The position numbers were made by a program, and so were the translations under genes. From Sphingomonas sp. IC081 (GTDB lineage: Bacteria > Pseudomonadota > Alphaproteobacteria > Sphingomonadales > Sphingomonadaceae), in contig NZ_CP029761.1 in NCBI RefSeq assembly GCF_006874585.1, forward strand, positions 2,615,001 to 2,679,000: a stretch of DNA of 64,000 nucleotides. Direction: 5' to 3'. A model generated the notes under the pieces. It saw only the letters and a list, made by a program, of their open reading frames with translations. It made no database searches and was not told the DNA's origin. How positions within the stretch are numbered: the stretch's first letter is position 1; each line of letters starts with the position of its first letter. Below are positions 1 to 8,333 of the stretch, piece after piece.

Positions 1-394
1 CGTGGGTCAGCTTCACCGGCAGGTCGCGCCCGGTGATCGGCTCGACTTCGGTAGCGTCCACCAGAAAGCGCAGGATCGTGCCTTCGGGCAGTTCGACCAG
101 CAGGCCGTGGCCGCCGCCGAGATCGTGGCTGGTGGTCGCTCTGGCGGTCCAGCCCGCGGCGGCGATGCGCGCCTTCAGCGCGTCCAGTTCCCCGGCCGTG
201 CAGACGAACGTGGTCGAGCGGACAAACTCGTCTTCCGACTTCTCGAACGCCACGAGGTAGGGGAACGGGCCGGAGCCGCGCAGGTAATGGGTGTCACCCT
301 TCGTCTCCGCCGCGGCCATGCCCCAGACCTGGGTCATGAAGGTGGCGGCGGCCGCCGGATCGGGCAGCGCCAGTTCGATGCTGCGCAGTTTCAT
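1..394 (-). CDS. VOC-family (glyoxalase/extradiol dioxygenase-like) protein, 3' end outside window
   Basis: Only the first 131 codons are present; the gene runs off the left edge. The protein opens MKLRSIELALPDPAA and continues with TQVWGMA, HYLRG and GHGLLVELPEG, the pattern of a vicinal-oxygen-chelate beta-alpha-beta-beta-beta module. Such proteins are metal-dependent ring-cleaving dioxygenases, glyoxalases or epimerases, and the missing C-terminal part would be needed to choose. The ATG overlaps the TGA of the preceding GlcG-like gene (ATGA), so it is translationally coupled and last in view of a four-gene operon with an amidohydrolase and an FAD aromatic-hydroxylase-like enzyme. That context favours a ring-cleavage or related role in aromatic catabolism, but this is inference. 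The family call is firm and the substrate unknown. Confidence 0.8.
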   Translation of the reverse strand, partial: MKLRSIELALPDPAAAATFMTQVWGMAAAETKGDTHYLRGSGPFPYLVAFEKSEDEFVRSTTFVCTAGELDALKARIAAAGWTARATTSHDLGGGHGLLVELPEGTILRFLVDATEVEPITGRDLPVKLTH

Positions 395-822
395 GGCTTT
401 TGCTCCTGAAGAAGACCCGCCGCCCGGATGCCGGCACGGGCGCACTCGGCATCGCATTCGCCGGTGTCACCGCTGACGCCGACGGCGCCGATCAGCGTGC
501 CGGCGCCGTCGCGGATCACCACCCCCCCGGGCGAGAACGCGATGCGGCCGCCGACGGCAGCGGTGACGCTTTGAAAGAAGGTCGGGTTGCCCTTGGCCCG
601 TTCGGCAAGGACGGCGGTGTCCGCGTCCATGCCCACGGCGCCCTCGGCCTTGGCCCTGGCAATGTCGAAGCGGTAGAGGCTCGCCCCGTCCTCGCGGGCG
701 AAGGCGACCGGGTGGGCGCCCGCGTCGAGCACGATCACCGCAAGCGGCTTTGCCCCCCTCGCCCGCGCTTCGGCAAGGGTGCCGGTGACGATCGCCTGTG
801 CAGCGGCAAGCGTGAGGGTCAT
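391..822 (-). CDS. GlcG/HbpS-like (heme-degrading-domain) protein
   Basis: This 143-residue protein begins MTLTLAAAQAIVTGTLAEA. It contains PLAVIVLDAGAHPVAF, AFSPGGVVIRDG and GAVGVSGDTGECDAECA, the signatures of the GlcG/HbpS fold (Pfam Haem_degrading/DUF336). Members bind heme or small ligands, or accompany catabolic enzymes without a proven reaction. The length is normal. I placed the start at the ATG at 822 because it has an AGGAG ribosome site and overlaps the stop of the upstream flavoprotein gene as ATGA; a longer reading frame to 957 would overlap that gene heavily. It also overlaps the downstream VOC gene by ATGA. In aromatic-degradation operons such genes commonly sit next to hydroxylases and dioxygenases, as here. 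Confidence 0.85.
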   Translation of the reverse strand: MTLTLAAAQAIVTGTLAEARARGAKPLAVIVLDAGAHPVAFAREDGASLYRFDIARAKAEGAVGMDADTAVLAERAKGNPTFFQSVTAAVGGRIAFSPGGVVIRDGAGTLIGAVGVSGDTGECDAECARAGIRAAGLLQEQKP

Positions 823-2342
823 GCGGCAAGCTCCTGATGGCTGGAAAGCTGCGCCGCGCGGGCGGCGAGGAGGTCTTCGGCGCTGTGGCCGGCAGTGCCG
901 AAAACGTAGTGGTCGGGGCGGACCAGAACGGCATCGACGCCGTGATCGTCCAGCCATGCGGTCACCGCGCCATTGTCCGGCAGCGTCGAGGCCGAGACCC
1001 GCGTGACGCCCTCGGCCTGCCCCGGCACGGCATCGTCGCGCACGAAGAGGCGCCAGTCGCCGCCGGTCAACTCGTCGAGCTTGCGGCCGTCGGTGAGCAC
1101 CGGCTGCACGAAGCGCACGCCCGCACCTGGCGTCTGCGCCAGCACCACGCCCTCGGCAATCGCCGGGATCAGGTCATGCGCGGTCTCGCCCGACTTCTGC
1201 GCCGCTTCCGCGCGGATGCGGGCATCGCGCTGCGCGGCCTTGGCGGGATCGAGTTCGCAGATGTAGCGACCGGCCGCGACCGCCGCGCCGATCACCGCGC
1301 GGACATGCGGATCGCGCTCGCGCTGGTAGGTCGCCAGCACCGCAGGCGCGGCGCCGTGGTTGGCCACCGCGTCCATCTTCCACGCCAGATTGGCAACATC
1401 GCGCAGGCCGTGGCACATGCCCTGCCCGAAGAACGGCGGGGTCTGGTGCGCGGCGTCCCCGGCGAGGAACACGTTGCCGACCTGCCACTGGTGCGCGACA
1501 AGGCCATGGAAACGATAGGTCGCGGCGCGCACGATCCGGTGCGGCACATCGGCCATCCACGCGCCGACCAGTTCGGCCACCTTCCCGGGCGCCATCATCG
1601 CGGTGTCGTCCTCGCCGGGAAGCAGCATGAACTCCCAGCGGCGATGGTCGCGGCGGCCGGGCACCACCGTGGCGGGACGCGAAGGATCGCACATCATCAC
1701 GGAAAGACGCTGGAGATCGGCTCCCTCGGGCACGCCGGAAAGCGGCGGGAAGGCCACCGGCCCTTCCACTTCGGCATCGACGACAAGCCACGGCTCCTCG
1801 AACTGGAGATCGTCCAGCACGACGCCCAGCGCCTTGCGCACGGCGCTGCGGGCGCCGTCGGCGGCAATCACCCAGCGGGCACGGGCGCTGCGGGCGTCGG
1901 CACCGTCGCGATAATCGACCGTCACCCCGTCCGCGTCCTGCGTCAGCCCGGTGAAGCTGGCGCCGAGCTTCAGCTCGACGTTCGGCATCGCCGCAAAACC
2001 CTCGCGCAAGTGCGCCTCGAGTTCGGGCTGGTAGAAGAAGTAGTCGTTGGCCCAGCCGAACGGGCGCGGCTTGCCCACGGTGCCCATGTAGCGGATCACG
2101 CCGTGGTCGGCGCCGACGTGGAGGTGGCCGTCGGTGGCGATCATGTCGCCCTCGACCCGGCCGATCACCCCGGCGGACTGGAACAGGCGCATCATCTCGT
2201 GATCGAGATGGACCGCGCGCGGCAGCGGGTAGTGTTCCAGTTCCCGTTCGAGAACCAGCACCTTGAGCCCTTTCAGGCCGAGAAGGTTCGCGGCCAGCGC
2301 GCCCACCGGGCCGCAGCCTACGACAACCGCGTCGTAAGTCAT
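819..2342 (-). CDS. FAD-dependent monooxygenase, MhpA-like (PHBH-fold hydroxylase)
   Basis: A 507-residue class A flavoprotein hydroxylase. The dinucleotide-binding GCGPVG lies at residues 9-14, a DG motif (IAADGARS) in the middle, and the second FAD motif GDAAHQTPPF about residue 300, followed by GMCHGLRDVANLAWK. That combination is typical of 3-(3-hydroxyphenyl)propionate hydroxylase (MhpA) and resorcinol/phenol hydroxylases, which use NAD(P)H and O2 to hydroxylate an aromatic ring in the cytoplasm. A C-terminal thioredoxin-like extension, as in that subfamily, accounts for the last ~120 residues. An AGGGG ribosome site precedes the ATG. It lies 15 bp after the amidohydrolase and overlaps the GlcG-like gene by 4 bp. 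The exact aromatic substrate cannot be read from sequence. Confidence 0.87.
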   Translation of the reverse strand: MTYDAVVVGCGPVGALAANLLGLKGLKVLVLERELEHYPLPRAVHLDHEMMRLFQSAGVIGRVEGDMIATDGHLHVGADHGVIRYMGTVGKPRPFGWANDYFFYQPELEAHLREGFAAMPNVELKLGASFTGLTQDADGVTVDYRDGADARSARARWVIAADGARSAVRKALGVVLDDLQFEEPWLVVDAEVEGPVAFPPLSGVPEGADLQRLSVMMCDPSRPATVVPGRRDHRRWEFMLLPGEDDTAMMAPGKVAELVGAWMADVPHRIVRAATYRFHGLVAHQWQVGNVFLAGDAAHQTPPFFGQGMCHGLRDVANLAWKMDAVANHGAAPAVLATYQRERDPHVRAVIGAAVAAGRYICELDPAKAAQRDARIRAEAAQKSGETAHDLIPAIAEGVVLAQTPGAGVRFVQPVLTDGRKLDELTGGDWRLFVRDDAVPGQAEGVTRVSASTLPDNGAVTAWLDDHGVDAVLVRPDHYVFGTAGHSAEDLLAARAAQLSSHQELAA

Positions 2343-2357
2343 CGATTTAGCCCCTGG

Positions 2358-3593
2358 TTACTCTGTTGCCGCGATCTCGGCGGGCGCCTTGTGGAGCGCG
2401 CCGCCCTTCATGATCATCGTCAGCCGTTCCTTGTCCTGCAGGATGGCGACGTCCGCGGTGGGATCGCCGTCGACCAGCAGGAGGTCGGCCAGCCAGCCTT
2501 CCTTCACCAGCCCGACCTCGAGCCCCATCAGCTCGCCGCCGTACTGGGTGGCGGAGCGCAGGGCCTCGGCGGGGGTGAAGCCGAAATACCGGACAAAATG
2601 TTCCAGATCGCGGGCATTGCGGCCATGCGGATTGAACGGGAAGCCATAGTCGCCGCCGGTCAGGATACGTACGCCGCGCGCCTTGAGTTCGGGCACCAGC
2701 TTGCCTTCGAGGCCCATGCGCTCGTTCGCGCTGGCCTTCATGTGCGTCATGTCGACATGCGGCGGCGGGCTGGCCTCGATCGCGGCGACCGAAACGCCGG
2801 GACCGGGCGCGTAGAAGAACTTGTCCTTCTCCGCCGCCATGCGCTCGACCGTCGCCGCGTCGGCGAAGGAGCAGTGGTAGAGGATGCGCACGCCGGCATC
2901 GAGGGCGAGGCCGATGGCCTCGGGCGAATAGGCATGGGCGGCGATCCACATGCCGGCCTCGCGCGTCGCTTCTCCGGCCGCCAGCATTTCCTCGGCCGTA
3001 TAGAGCACCTGCATCGCCGAGCCGGGCTTGAGCGCATCTTCGCCCGAGACCACCAGCTTGATCGACTGGACACCCTCGTCCTTGCAGTAGGAGACGAACC
3101 CGCGCATCGCCTCGGGCCCGCGGCCGTTGAACACGTCGCCGGTCTCGACGCCTTCGTCGCCTTCGGGGCTGCGTTCGAGGGTGGAGGGCACCATGCGCGG
3201 CCCCGGCGTCTCGCCCGCCGCGATGGCGCGGGCCAGTTCCGGCTCGATCATGTCGCCCAGCGCGCCGGCCGAGTAGATCGAGGTGAAGCCATGGTCGAGC
3301 AGTACCCGCGCATTGCGCCAGGCCGCGACCTTCAGCTCGTCAGGCGGGAGGATGAACTGGTGGTAGATCTTCTCGACCGAAGACCCCCAGGTGAGGTGGG
3401 TATGCGCGTCGACCAGACCCGGCATCAGCGTCTTGCCGCGCCCGTCGATCGTCACCTCGGCGGTTTCCCCCGCCAGCGCGTCCGCGCCATAGGCCACACG
3501 GGCGATCCGCTCGCCGTCCACCAGCACCGAGCCGGTCTGGAGAGCGCTGCCGCTGCCGTCGAAGATGGATACATCGCGGATCAGGGTCCGCAT
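2358..3593 (-). CDS. metal-dependent amidohydrolase (imidazolonepropionase/prolidase-like)
   Basis: This 411-residue amidohydrolase-superfamily enzyme has an N-terminal beta-sandwich, DAHTHL at 62-67 (the first metal-ligand HxH), a candidate carboxylated lysine in SIKLVVSG, later histidines in AHAYSPEA and YHCSFAD, and the catalytic aspartate in GGDYGFPF. This is the arrangement of the imidazolonepropionase-like/Xaa-Pro dipeptidase-like branch, which hydrolyses amide, lactam or lactone bonds. It is the first gene of the operon that continues with the FAD hydroxylase, GlcG-like and VOC genes. It may open a ring or remove an acyl group from the operon's substrate; this is inference. A promoter overlapping a LysR-type palindrome lies about 80 bp upstream (3672-3709). 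Confidence 0.85.
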   Translation of the reverse strand: MRTLIRDVSIFDGSGSALQTGSVLVDGERIARVAYGADALAGETAEVTIDGRGKTLMPGLVDAHTHLTWGSSVEKIYHQFILPPDELKVAAWRNARVLLDHGFTSIYSAGALGDMIEPELARAIAAGETPGPRMVPSTLERSPEGDEGVETGDVFNGRGPEAMRGFVSYCKDEGVQSIKLVVSGEDALKPGSAMQVLYTAEEMLAAGEATREAGMWIAAHAYSPEAIGLALDAGVRILYHCSFADAATVERMAAEKDKFFYAPGPGVSVAAIEASPPPHVDMTHMKASANERMGLEGKLVPELKARGVRILTGGDYGFPFNPHGRNARDLEHFVRYFGFTPAEALRSATQYGGELMGLEVGLVKEGWLADLLLVDGDPTADVAILQDKERLTMIMKGGALHKAPAEIAATE

Positions 3594-3671
3594 CGCTCTC
3601 TCCCGTTTTTATCTTTCGGCCGATGTGCCGGGCCTGAGAGCGGTTTAGCGGGTCAGCGCACCCAAAGTAAA

Positions 3672-3709
3672 ATAATGATATTTCAGATCACCATAGTCAA
3701 AAACTATGG
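3672..3709 (-). promoter_or_regulatory. promoter overlapping a LysR-type operator before the amidohydrolase operon
   Basis: On the minus strand TTGACT (3700-3695) and CATTAT (3677-3672) are separated by exactly 17 bp, a credible -35/-10 pair. The -35 lies inside a perfect palindrome, CCATAG-N7-CTATGG (3691-3709), containing ATAG-N7-CTAT, the T-N11-A form bound by LysR-type regulators. The palindrome also overlaps the stop codon of the LysR gene at 3704-4633. The expected transcript start is near 3665, giving a ~70-nt leader before the amidohydrolase. The match to known rules is good, but binding is inferred. Confidence 0.6.
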
Positions 3710-4633
3710 AACGGGCGGAAGCGCCGCCAGCATCGCCTCGGCTAGCGGGGAAAGTGCGCCGCCTTCCATGCGCAGCACGCCGACGCTGCGTTCGAACACC
3801 GCCTCGGTTATGGCGATGGCGCGGATCGAACCGTCGGACATGCCGTCGAGCGCCACCGTGCGCGGCAGCACGGTCACCCGGTCGGTATCGCGCACGATGG
3901 CGCGGGTGGTCAGCAGCGAGTCGCAGCGGATCGTGGTGCGCGGCACTGAGACGCCCGCGGCAATGAACAGGGCATCGACCTGGCGGCGGAACGCGCCGCG
4001 CGCCTCGGGCAGCACCCAGGGCAGCGCCTCGACCTCGCGCAGCGAAACCCGCTCGCCCAGCGCCGCGTGGTGGGGCCCGACGATCAGCGCGAAGGGATCG
4101 CGCGCCGCCGTCACCTCGGTCATGCCCTCGGGGATGGTTTCGATGCGGGTGGTGACCATGGCCAGTTCGATCTCGCCCTGGCGCAGCATCTCGTGGAGTT
4201 CGGCGTCCGGCCGCTCGACAACGCTCAGCGCAAAATCGCCGACCGCCGCTTCCATGCGCATGATCGCGCCGGGCAGCAGCGTCAGCAGCGCACCGGGGGT
4301 GCCGCCGATGCGCAAGGGGCCGGAGATGCGGTGGCGGGCATGCTCGACGTCGCTCACCGCATCCGCCAGCAGCGTGGCCAGCGCCTCGGAGCGGCGCTGC
4401 AGCACCAGCCCCTCGCGGGTCAGCGCGATGCCGCCGCGTCCGCGCTCGAACAACACGGTGCCGAGGCGGCTTTCGAGCAGCGCGATGGTGTTGGATACCG
4501 AAGGCTGCGAGAGGTTGAGCGCGCGCGCCGCCGCGCTGATCGAGCCGGTTTCGCAGACCGCACGGAAGGTCAGCAGCGCCCGCGGATCAACGGCGGGCAG
4601 GCGCGCCTTGCGCGGCGCGGAATGATCGGCCAT
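3704..4633 (-). CDS. LysR-family transcriptional regulator
   Basis: This 309-residue protein has an N-terminal winged helix-turn-helix (roughly residues 17-76: LLTFRAVCETGSISAAARAL, then LSQPSVSNTIALLESRLGT) and a C-terminal co-inducer-binding domain, the normal LysR length and order. It is transcribed in the same direction as the catabolic operon that follows and ends inside a palindromic T-N11-A site on that operon's promoter, so it is probably its ligand-responsive regulator. LysR genes are usually divergent from their targets, so the tandem arrangement is less common. It starts 21 bp after the regA stop; whether it shares the regA transcript is unclear. The effector is likely the operon's aromatic or amide substrate, which is unknown. 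Confidence 0.9.
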   Translation of the reverse strand: MADHSAPRKARLPAVDPRALLTFRAVCETGSISAAARALNLSQPSVSNTIALLESRLGTVLFERGRGGIALTREGLVLQRRSEALATLLADAVSDVEHARHRISGPLRIGGTPGALLTLLPGAIMRMEAAVGDFALSVVERPDAELHEMLRQGEIELAMVTTRIETIPEGMTEVTAARDPFALIVGPHHAALGERVSLREVEALPWVLPEARGAFRRQVDALFIAAGVSVPRTTIRCDSLLTTRAIVRDTDRVTVLPRTVALDGMSDGSIRAIAITEAVFERSVGVLRMEGGALSPLAEAMLAALPPVP

Positions 4634-4654
4634 CTCTCCCCTCCCCGCTGCGGC

Positions 4655-5224
4655 CTAGACCTGGCGCTTTTCGAGCTTGCGCGCGAGCGTCCGGCGATGG
4701 AGGCCGAGGCGGCGCGCCGCTTCGGAAATGTTGAAGTCGCACTCGACCAGGGTGCCGTGGATATATTCCCACTCCAGCGTCTTGATCGAACTCTTGCGCC
4801 CGTCGACCGGGACGCTGGCATCGCCCTCGCCATCGCTGGCGAAGGCCGCCTCGATATCGTCGGTGTTGGAGGGCTTGGCCAGATAGTGCGAGGCGCCGAG
4901 CTTGATCGCCTCCACGGCGGTGGCGATCGAGGCGTAGCCGGTCAGCACGACGATACGGGTCTGCGGCGCGCGGCCATGCAGCATCTGCACCACCGAGAGC
5001 CCGGACGAGGCGCCGAGCTTGAGGTCGACCACCGCGTAGTCGAAATCGGCGGCGGCGCAGAGCCGTTCGGCCTCTTCCGGGCTGGCGGCCGAGCTCACGA
5101 GATACCCCCGGCGCTCGAACGAACGGCGCAAGGTCCGCGCGAAAGTCGGGTCATCCTCGACGATCAGCAGGGTCGCACTGTCCCCGCACGGGGCGGCGCT
5201 ATCGGTGATGGCAGGCTCGGTCAA
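4655..5224 (-). CDS. regA: redox response regulator RegA/PrrA/ActR family
   Basis: A 189-residue response regulator. The receiver domain spans about residues 18-130, with acidic pocket EDD (23-25), phospho-acceptor Asp67 in VVDLKLG, Thr95 in VLTGYAS and Lys117 in LAKPS. A linker follows, then a Fis-like helix-turn-helix at 163-187 (FNISEAARRLGLHRRTLARK), the highly conserved RegA/PrrA/ActR DNA-binding end. These regulators act with RegB to control respiration and redox-balancing genes. The best start is a TTG at 5224; no in-frame ATG exists before the receiver. The gene lies 20 bp after regB in the cyo-surf1-regB-regA row, so the regulator may be made in proportion to the oxidase. The family call is very secure; targets are inferred. 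Confidence 0.93.
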   Translation of the reverse strand: MTEPAITDSAAPCGDSATLLIVEDDPTFARTLRRSFERRGYLVSSAASPEEAERLCAAADFDYAVVDLKLGASSGLSVVQMLHGRAPQTRIVVLTGYASIATAVEAIKLGASHYLAKPSNTDDIEAAFASDGEGDASVPVDGRKSSIKTLEWEYIHGTLVECDFNISEAARRLGLHRRTLARKLEKRQV

Positions 5225-5244
5225 AAGGTGGCCCCGATCTTATG

Positions 5245-6555
5245 TTATTCGTCACCCTTCCTGGGCTCGTAGGCCAGTGTAGCAAGGGGAATCGCAAGTT
5301 GCACCCTTGCCCCGCGACCGGGCAGGTTGTCGACCGCTACTTTGCCGCCGAGCTTGCGGATCACGTTGACCACCAGGAACAGCCCCAGCCCGCCGCCGTC
5401 GCGCCCCTTGGTCGATGCATAGGGCTGGCCGACGCGCGGCAGGATTTCCGCCGCAAAGCCCGGCCCGCGGTCGCTGACGGTCAGCACGAGGCGGCCCGAT
5501 TCGACCCAGGCCTCGATCACCACGAGGTCGGGCGAGACTTCCACGGCATTGTCGATGACGTTGCCGATGACCTGCCGGAGCCCGGGATCGGAAACGATCG
5601 AGCGGTCGACGTCGATCGAATCGAGGAAACGCAGTTCGCCCGGCATGCGCGGGCGCCATTCCTCGAGGATCTCGCCGATGAAACCGCGCAAGGTGGTGAC
5701 CGCCGGCGCCACCCCGCGCATCTCGCCCGCCGACATCAGGATGCCGCTGACGATAGTCTTGCAGCGCTCCAGCTCGCGGCGCACGTCGATGAGGTCGGCG
5801 GCAAGGTCGGGGTCTTCGGCGATCGCGGGTTCGTGGGTCCAGTCGCCCAGGATCACCGAGATCGAGGAAAGCGGCGTGCCCAGTTCGTGCGCCGCGCCCG
5901 AGGCCAGCAGGCCCATGCGGATGATGTGGTCTTCCTCCGCCGCCTGCTGGCGCAGCGCGGCGAGCTTGGCATCGCTCTCGCGCCGGGTGAGGTCGAGGCG
6001 GGCGACAAAAACGATCAGCAGCACCGCTGCCAGCACGAAGCACAGCAGGCTGCCGTAGAGATAGAGCTGGAACGGATCGCGCCCCTGCACCGGCAGCTGG
6101 AGCGGTTCGTGATAGAACGTCAGCAGCAGCACGCAGAGGCAGGCGTTGATCGCCACCAGCGAACTCCACCTGAGGTCGAGGATGACCGCGGCGATGACGA
6201 TCTGCAGCAGGAACAGGAAGGTGAAGGGATTGGTCGCCCCGCCCGAATGGTAGAGCTGCCAGCACAGCGCGATGACGTCGATCATCAGCGCCGAGAACAG
6301 CTCGCCCTGCGAGAACGACTGGCGGCGCAGGACGACGCTGGCCGAGACGAGGTTGACGACGATCAGCAGCAGCGGCGCCATCAGCAGCGGCGCCAGCGAG
6401 AGCTTCACGCCGAGGCCCTGCTGGACAACAACGATCGTGGCCAGCTGGCCGACCACCGCCGTCCAGCGCAGCTGCGTGAGCAGCACGATGTTCGCGCGGC
6501 TGGCCGAGCTTCCGGGAAGCCCGCGCGGCGCGAACAGGTCGATCAGCCGTTCCAT
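5245..6555 (-). CDS. regB: redox sensor histidine kinase RegB/PrrB/ActS family
   Basis: A 436-residue membrane histidine kinase. About six hydrophobic segments occupy residues 20-190, including the quinone-site motif GGATNPF (105-111, consensus GGxxNPF). The phospho-acceptor is His223 in GAAHELGTPL. Cys265 in ERCKTIVSGIL matches the redox-active cysteine box of RegB. ATPase motifs follow (N box VIGNVIDNAVE, DRGPGFA, GGGLGLFL). RegB senses quinone and thiol state and phosphorylates RegA. The start ATG lies 13 bp inside the surf1 3' end, so the two are coupled. Co-transcription with a quinol oxidase would link the sensor of the quinone pool with an enzyme that drains it. Both diagnostic redox motifs are intact. 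Confidence 0.93.
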   Translation of the reverse strand: MERLIDLFAPRGLPGSSASRANIVLLTQLRWTAVVGQLATIVVVQQGLGVKLSLAPLLMAPLLLIVVNLVSASVVLRRQSFSQGELFSALMIDVIALCWQLYHSGGATNPFTFLFLLQIVIAAVILDLRWSSLVAINACLCVLLLTFYHEPLQLPVQGRDPFQLYLYGSLLCFVLAAVLLIVFVARLDLTRRESDAKLAALRQQAAEEDHIIRMGLLASGAAHELGTPLSSISVILGDWTHEPAIAEDPDLAADLIDVRRELERCKTIVSGILMSAGEMRGVAPAVTTLRGFIGEILEEWRPRMPGELRFLDSIDVDRSIVSDPGLRQVIGNVIDNAVEVSPDLVVIEAWVESGRLVLTVSDRGPGFAAEILPRVGQPYASTKGRDGGGLGLFLVVNVIRKLGGKVAVDNLPGRGARVQLAIPLATLAYEPRKGDE

Positions 6556-7283
6556 CGGCGGCGGCGCCAGACAAACACCAGCGCCATCGCCGACATCGCC
6601 GCCAGCGCGAACCAGGTCAGCGCATAGCTGAGGTGGTTGTCGGGGAAGTGGATCTGGGTGAGGCCGGGCACCGGAGACAGCCCCTTGGGGCGGTTTGCCT
6701 GCTCCACTTGCGCATCGACGAAGGCGGGCACCACGCGGCCGATCCCGCGCGCCTTGGCCATCACGGCGGTGTCGCGCGAGTACCAGCGGTCGGCCTGCGG
6801 CTGGTTGGACTGCAGCAGGCTGCCCCCCGGCTCGTCCGAGCGCAGCAGGCCGACAACCCGGACCGCGCCTGGCGGCGTGCTCGCGGCGGCGGCCCTGGCG
6901 CTGGTGCCCGCCGGCACGAAGCCGCGGTTCACCCAGACCTGCCGTCCATCCTCGAGCTTCAGCGGCGTCATCGTCCAGTACCCGGTGCCAAGGTCGGTGG
7001 CGGCGCGCACCAGGACGGTCGCGCTGCCCGCGTAGCTACCCTGGAGCGAAACGCGCAGATAGTCGAGGTCGGAACCCCTTACCCGCGCGAGGCGGTCGTC
7101 GGCGGGAAGCGGGATCGGCTCGGCATGGACCCGCGCGTCGACACGGGCGATCAGCGCGTGTTTCCACTGCAGGCGCTCCACCTGCCAGATGCCGAGGGCC
7201 ACGAAGGCGGCGAGGGCCAACACGAGAAACGCGGCGAGCCCCCAGGGCCGCCGCGCTTCGTTGGTTTCGATCACTGTGTGCAT
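6543..7283 (-). CDS. surf1: SURF1-family oxidase assembly protein
   Basis: This 246-residue protein has one transmembrane helix near the N-terminus (about 14-32), followed by the conserved GIWQVERLQWK, the periplasmic domain motifs GTGYWTMTPL and VWVNRGFVP, and a second helix near the C-terminus (ALTWFALAAMSAMALVFVW). This is the complete SURF1/Shy1 layout. SURF1 proteins assist heme insertion and assembly of heme-copper oxidases. Here it follows cyoD by 22 bp, suggesting service to the bo3 quinol oxidase rather than to an aa3 cytochrome c oxidase, for which no genes appear in the window. It overlaps regB by 13 bp. Confidence 0.92.
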   Translation of the reverse strand: MHTVIETNEARRPWGLAAFLVLALAAFVALGIWQVERLQWKHALIARVDARVHAEPIPLPADDRLARVRGSDLDYLRVSLQGSYAGSATVLVRAATDLGTGYWTMTPLKLEDGRQVWVNRGFVPAGTSARAAAASTPPGAVRVVGLLRSDEPGGSLLQSNQPQADRWYSRDTAVMAKARGIGRVVPAFVDAQVEQANRPKGLSPVPGLTQIHFPDNHLSYALTWFALAAMSAMALVFVWRRRRWNG

Positions 7284-7305
7284 GATGCGTCTGAAACCGT
7301 GGCGA

Positions 7306-7686
7306 TCAGGGCAGCTGCCCCATCTCGTGCGCGCTCATCGGCATCATGTTGTGGTTGAGGTGGTACATGACCCAGAGCGAACCCGACAGCGTGATCACCA
7401 GCAGGATGATCGTGAAGATCAGCGCCATGACCGTCCAGCCGTTCTCGGCCTTCGTGTTCATGTGCAGGAAGTAGATCATGTGCACGACGATCTGCACCAT
7501 CGCGAAGGCCATGATGACCAGCGCGGTGGTCGACTTGTCGGTGATCGCACCGGTCATCACCAGCCAGAACGGAATGGCGGTGAGCACGACCGAGAGCAGG
7601 AAGCCGATCACATAATCGCGCATCGTGCCATGGCCGCTGGCGTGCACGTCGTCGACGTGCTCGTTGGGGTGGACGTGGTCGCTCAT
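7306..7686 (-). CDS. cyoD: cytochrome bo3 ubiquinol oxidase subunit IV
   Basis: A 126-residue protein with three transmembrane helices (about 27-45, 54-75 and 86-108) and the subunit IV motif MVQIVVHMIYFLHM. The N-terminus is His-rich ([20 protein letters not shown]). The start at 7686 is chosen because it forms a TGATG junction with the cyoC stop; the frame stays open further upstream only by running into cyoC. Subunit IV supports assembly and CuB insertion in the quinol oxidase complex of the cytoplasmic membrane. It is the fourth gene of cyoABCD and is followed by surf1. No cyoE (heme O synthase) lies next to it. Confidence 0.93.
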   Translation of the reverse strand: MSDHVHPNEHVDDVHASGHGTMRDYVIGFLLSVVLTAIPFWLVMTGAITDKSTTALVIMAFAMVQIVVHMIYFLHMNTKAENGWTVMALIFTIILLVITLSGSLWVMYHLNHNMMPMSAHEMGQLP

Positions 7687-8330
7687 CACAGCATTCCCAT
7701 GAGATAGACGAAGGTGAAGACGCCGATCCAGATGACGTCGAGGAAGTGCCAGAACAGCGAAAGGCACATGAGACGGCGCTTGTTGGCCGGGACCAGGCCC
7801 TTCTTGCCGACCTGCACGACCAGCGTGAACAGCCAGATCAGGCCGAAGGTGACGTGAAGCCCGTGGGTGCCCACCAGCGAGAAGAACGCGGTGAGGAAGC
7901 CCGAGCGCCAGGGGCCGGCGCCCTCGCCGATCATGTGATGGAACTCGTAGAGTTCGATCGACAGGAACGCCGCGCCGAACACGGCGGTGACGAGCAGCCA
8001 GGCCTGGGTCGCGCCCTTCTGGTTCTTCTCCATGGCGAGCATGGCGAAGCCGTAGGTGATCGACGAGAACAGCAGCATCGCCGTGTTCACGCCGACAAGC
8101 TTGAGGTCGAAGAGATCCTTCGGCCCCGGGCCCGCGGCCAGGTTGCCGCCCAGCACGCCGTAGGCGGCGAACAGCATGGCGAAGATGAGGCAGTCGCTCA
8201 TCAGGTACATCCAGAAGCCCAGCATGGTGCTGCCGCCTTCGGGATGGTCATGCTCGTCCAGGTCGTAGAAGGCGGCCTGGAGCTGGGGCTGGGACAGCGG
8301 GGTCTTCATTTCGTTTACAGTCGCAGTCAT
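7686..8330 (-). CDS. cyoC: cytochrome bo3 ubiquinol oxidase subunit III
   Basis: This 214-residue protein has five transmembrane helices and the subunit III patterns [44 protein letters not shown] and [14 protein letters not shown]. The length matches CyoC. It is part of the proton-pumping bo3 quinol oxidase. The gene begins 3 bp after the cyoB stop and its TGA shares one base with the cyoD ATG. A second methionine at residue 8 is an alternative start, but the upstream one suits the spacing. The operon order A-B-C-D is as in E. coli. Confidence 0.94.
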   Translation of the reverse strand: MTATVNEMKTPLSQPQLQAAFYDLDEHDHPEGGSTMLGFWMYLMSDCLIFAMLFAAYGVLGGNLAAGPGPKDLFDLKLVGVNTAMLLFSSITYGFAMLAMEKNQKGATQAWLLVTAVFGAAFLSIELYEFHHMIGEGAGPWRSGFLTAFFSLVGTHGLHVTFGLIWLFTLVVQVGKKGLVPANKRRLMCLSLFWHFLDVIWIGVFTFVYLMGML

Positions 8331-8333
8331 CGA

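Noticed and set aside
837..4625. A 1262-codon plus-strand frame opposite the amidohydrolase and hydroxylase genes
   Set aside because: It crosses several real minus-strand genes, has no recognisable domain and an Arg/His-rich composition typical of antisense frames.
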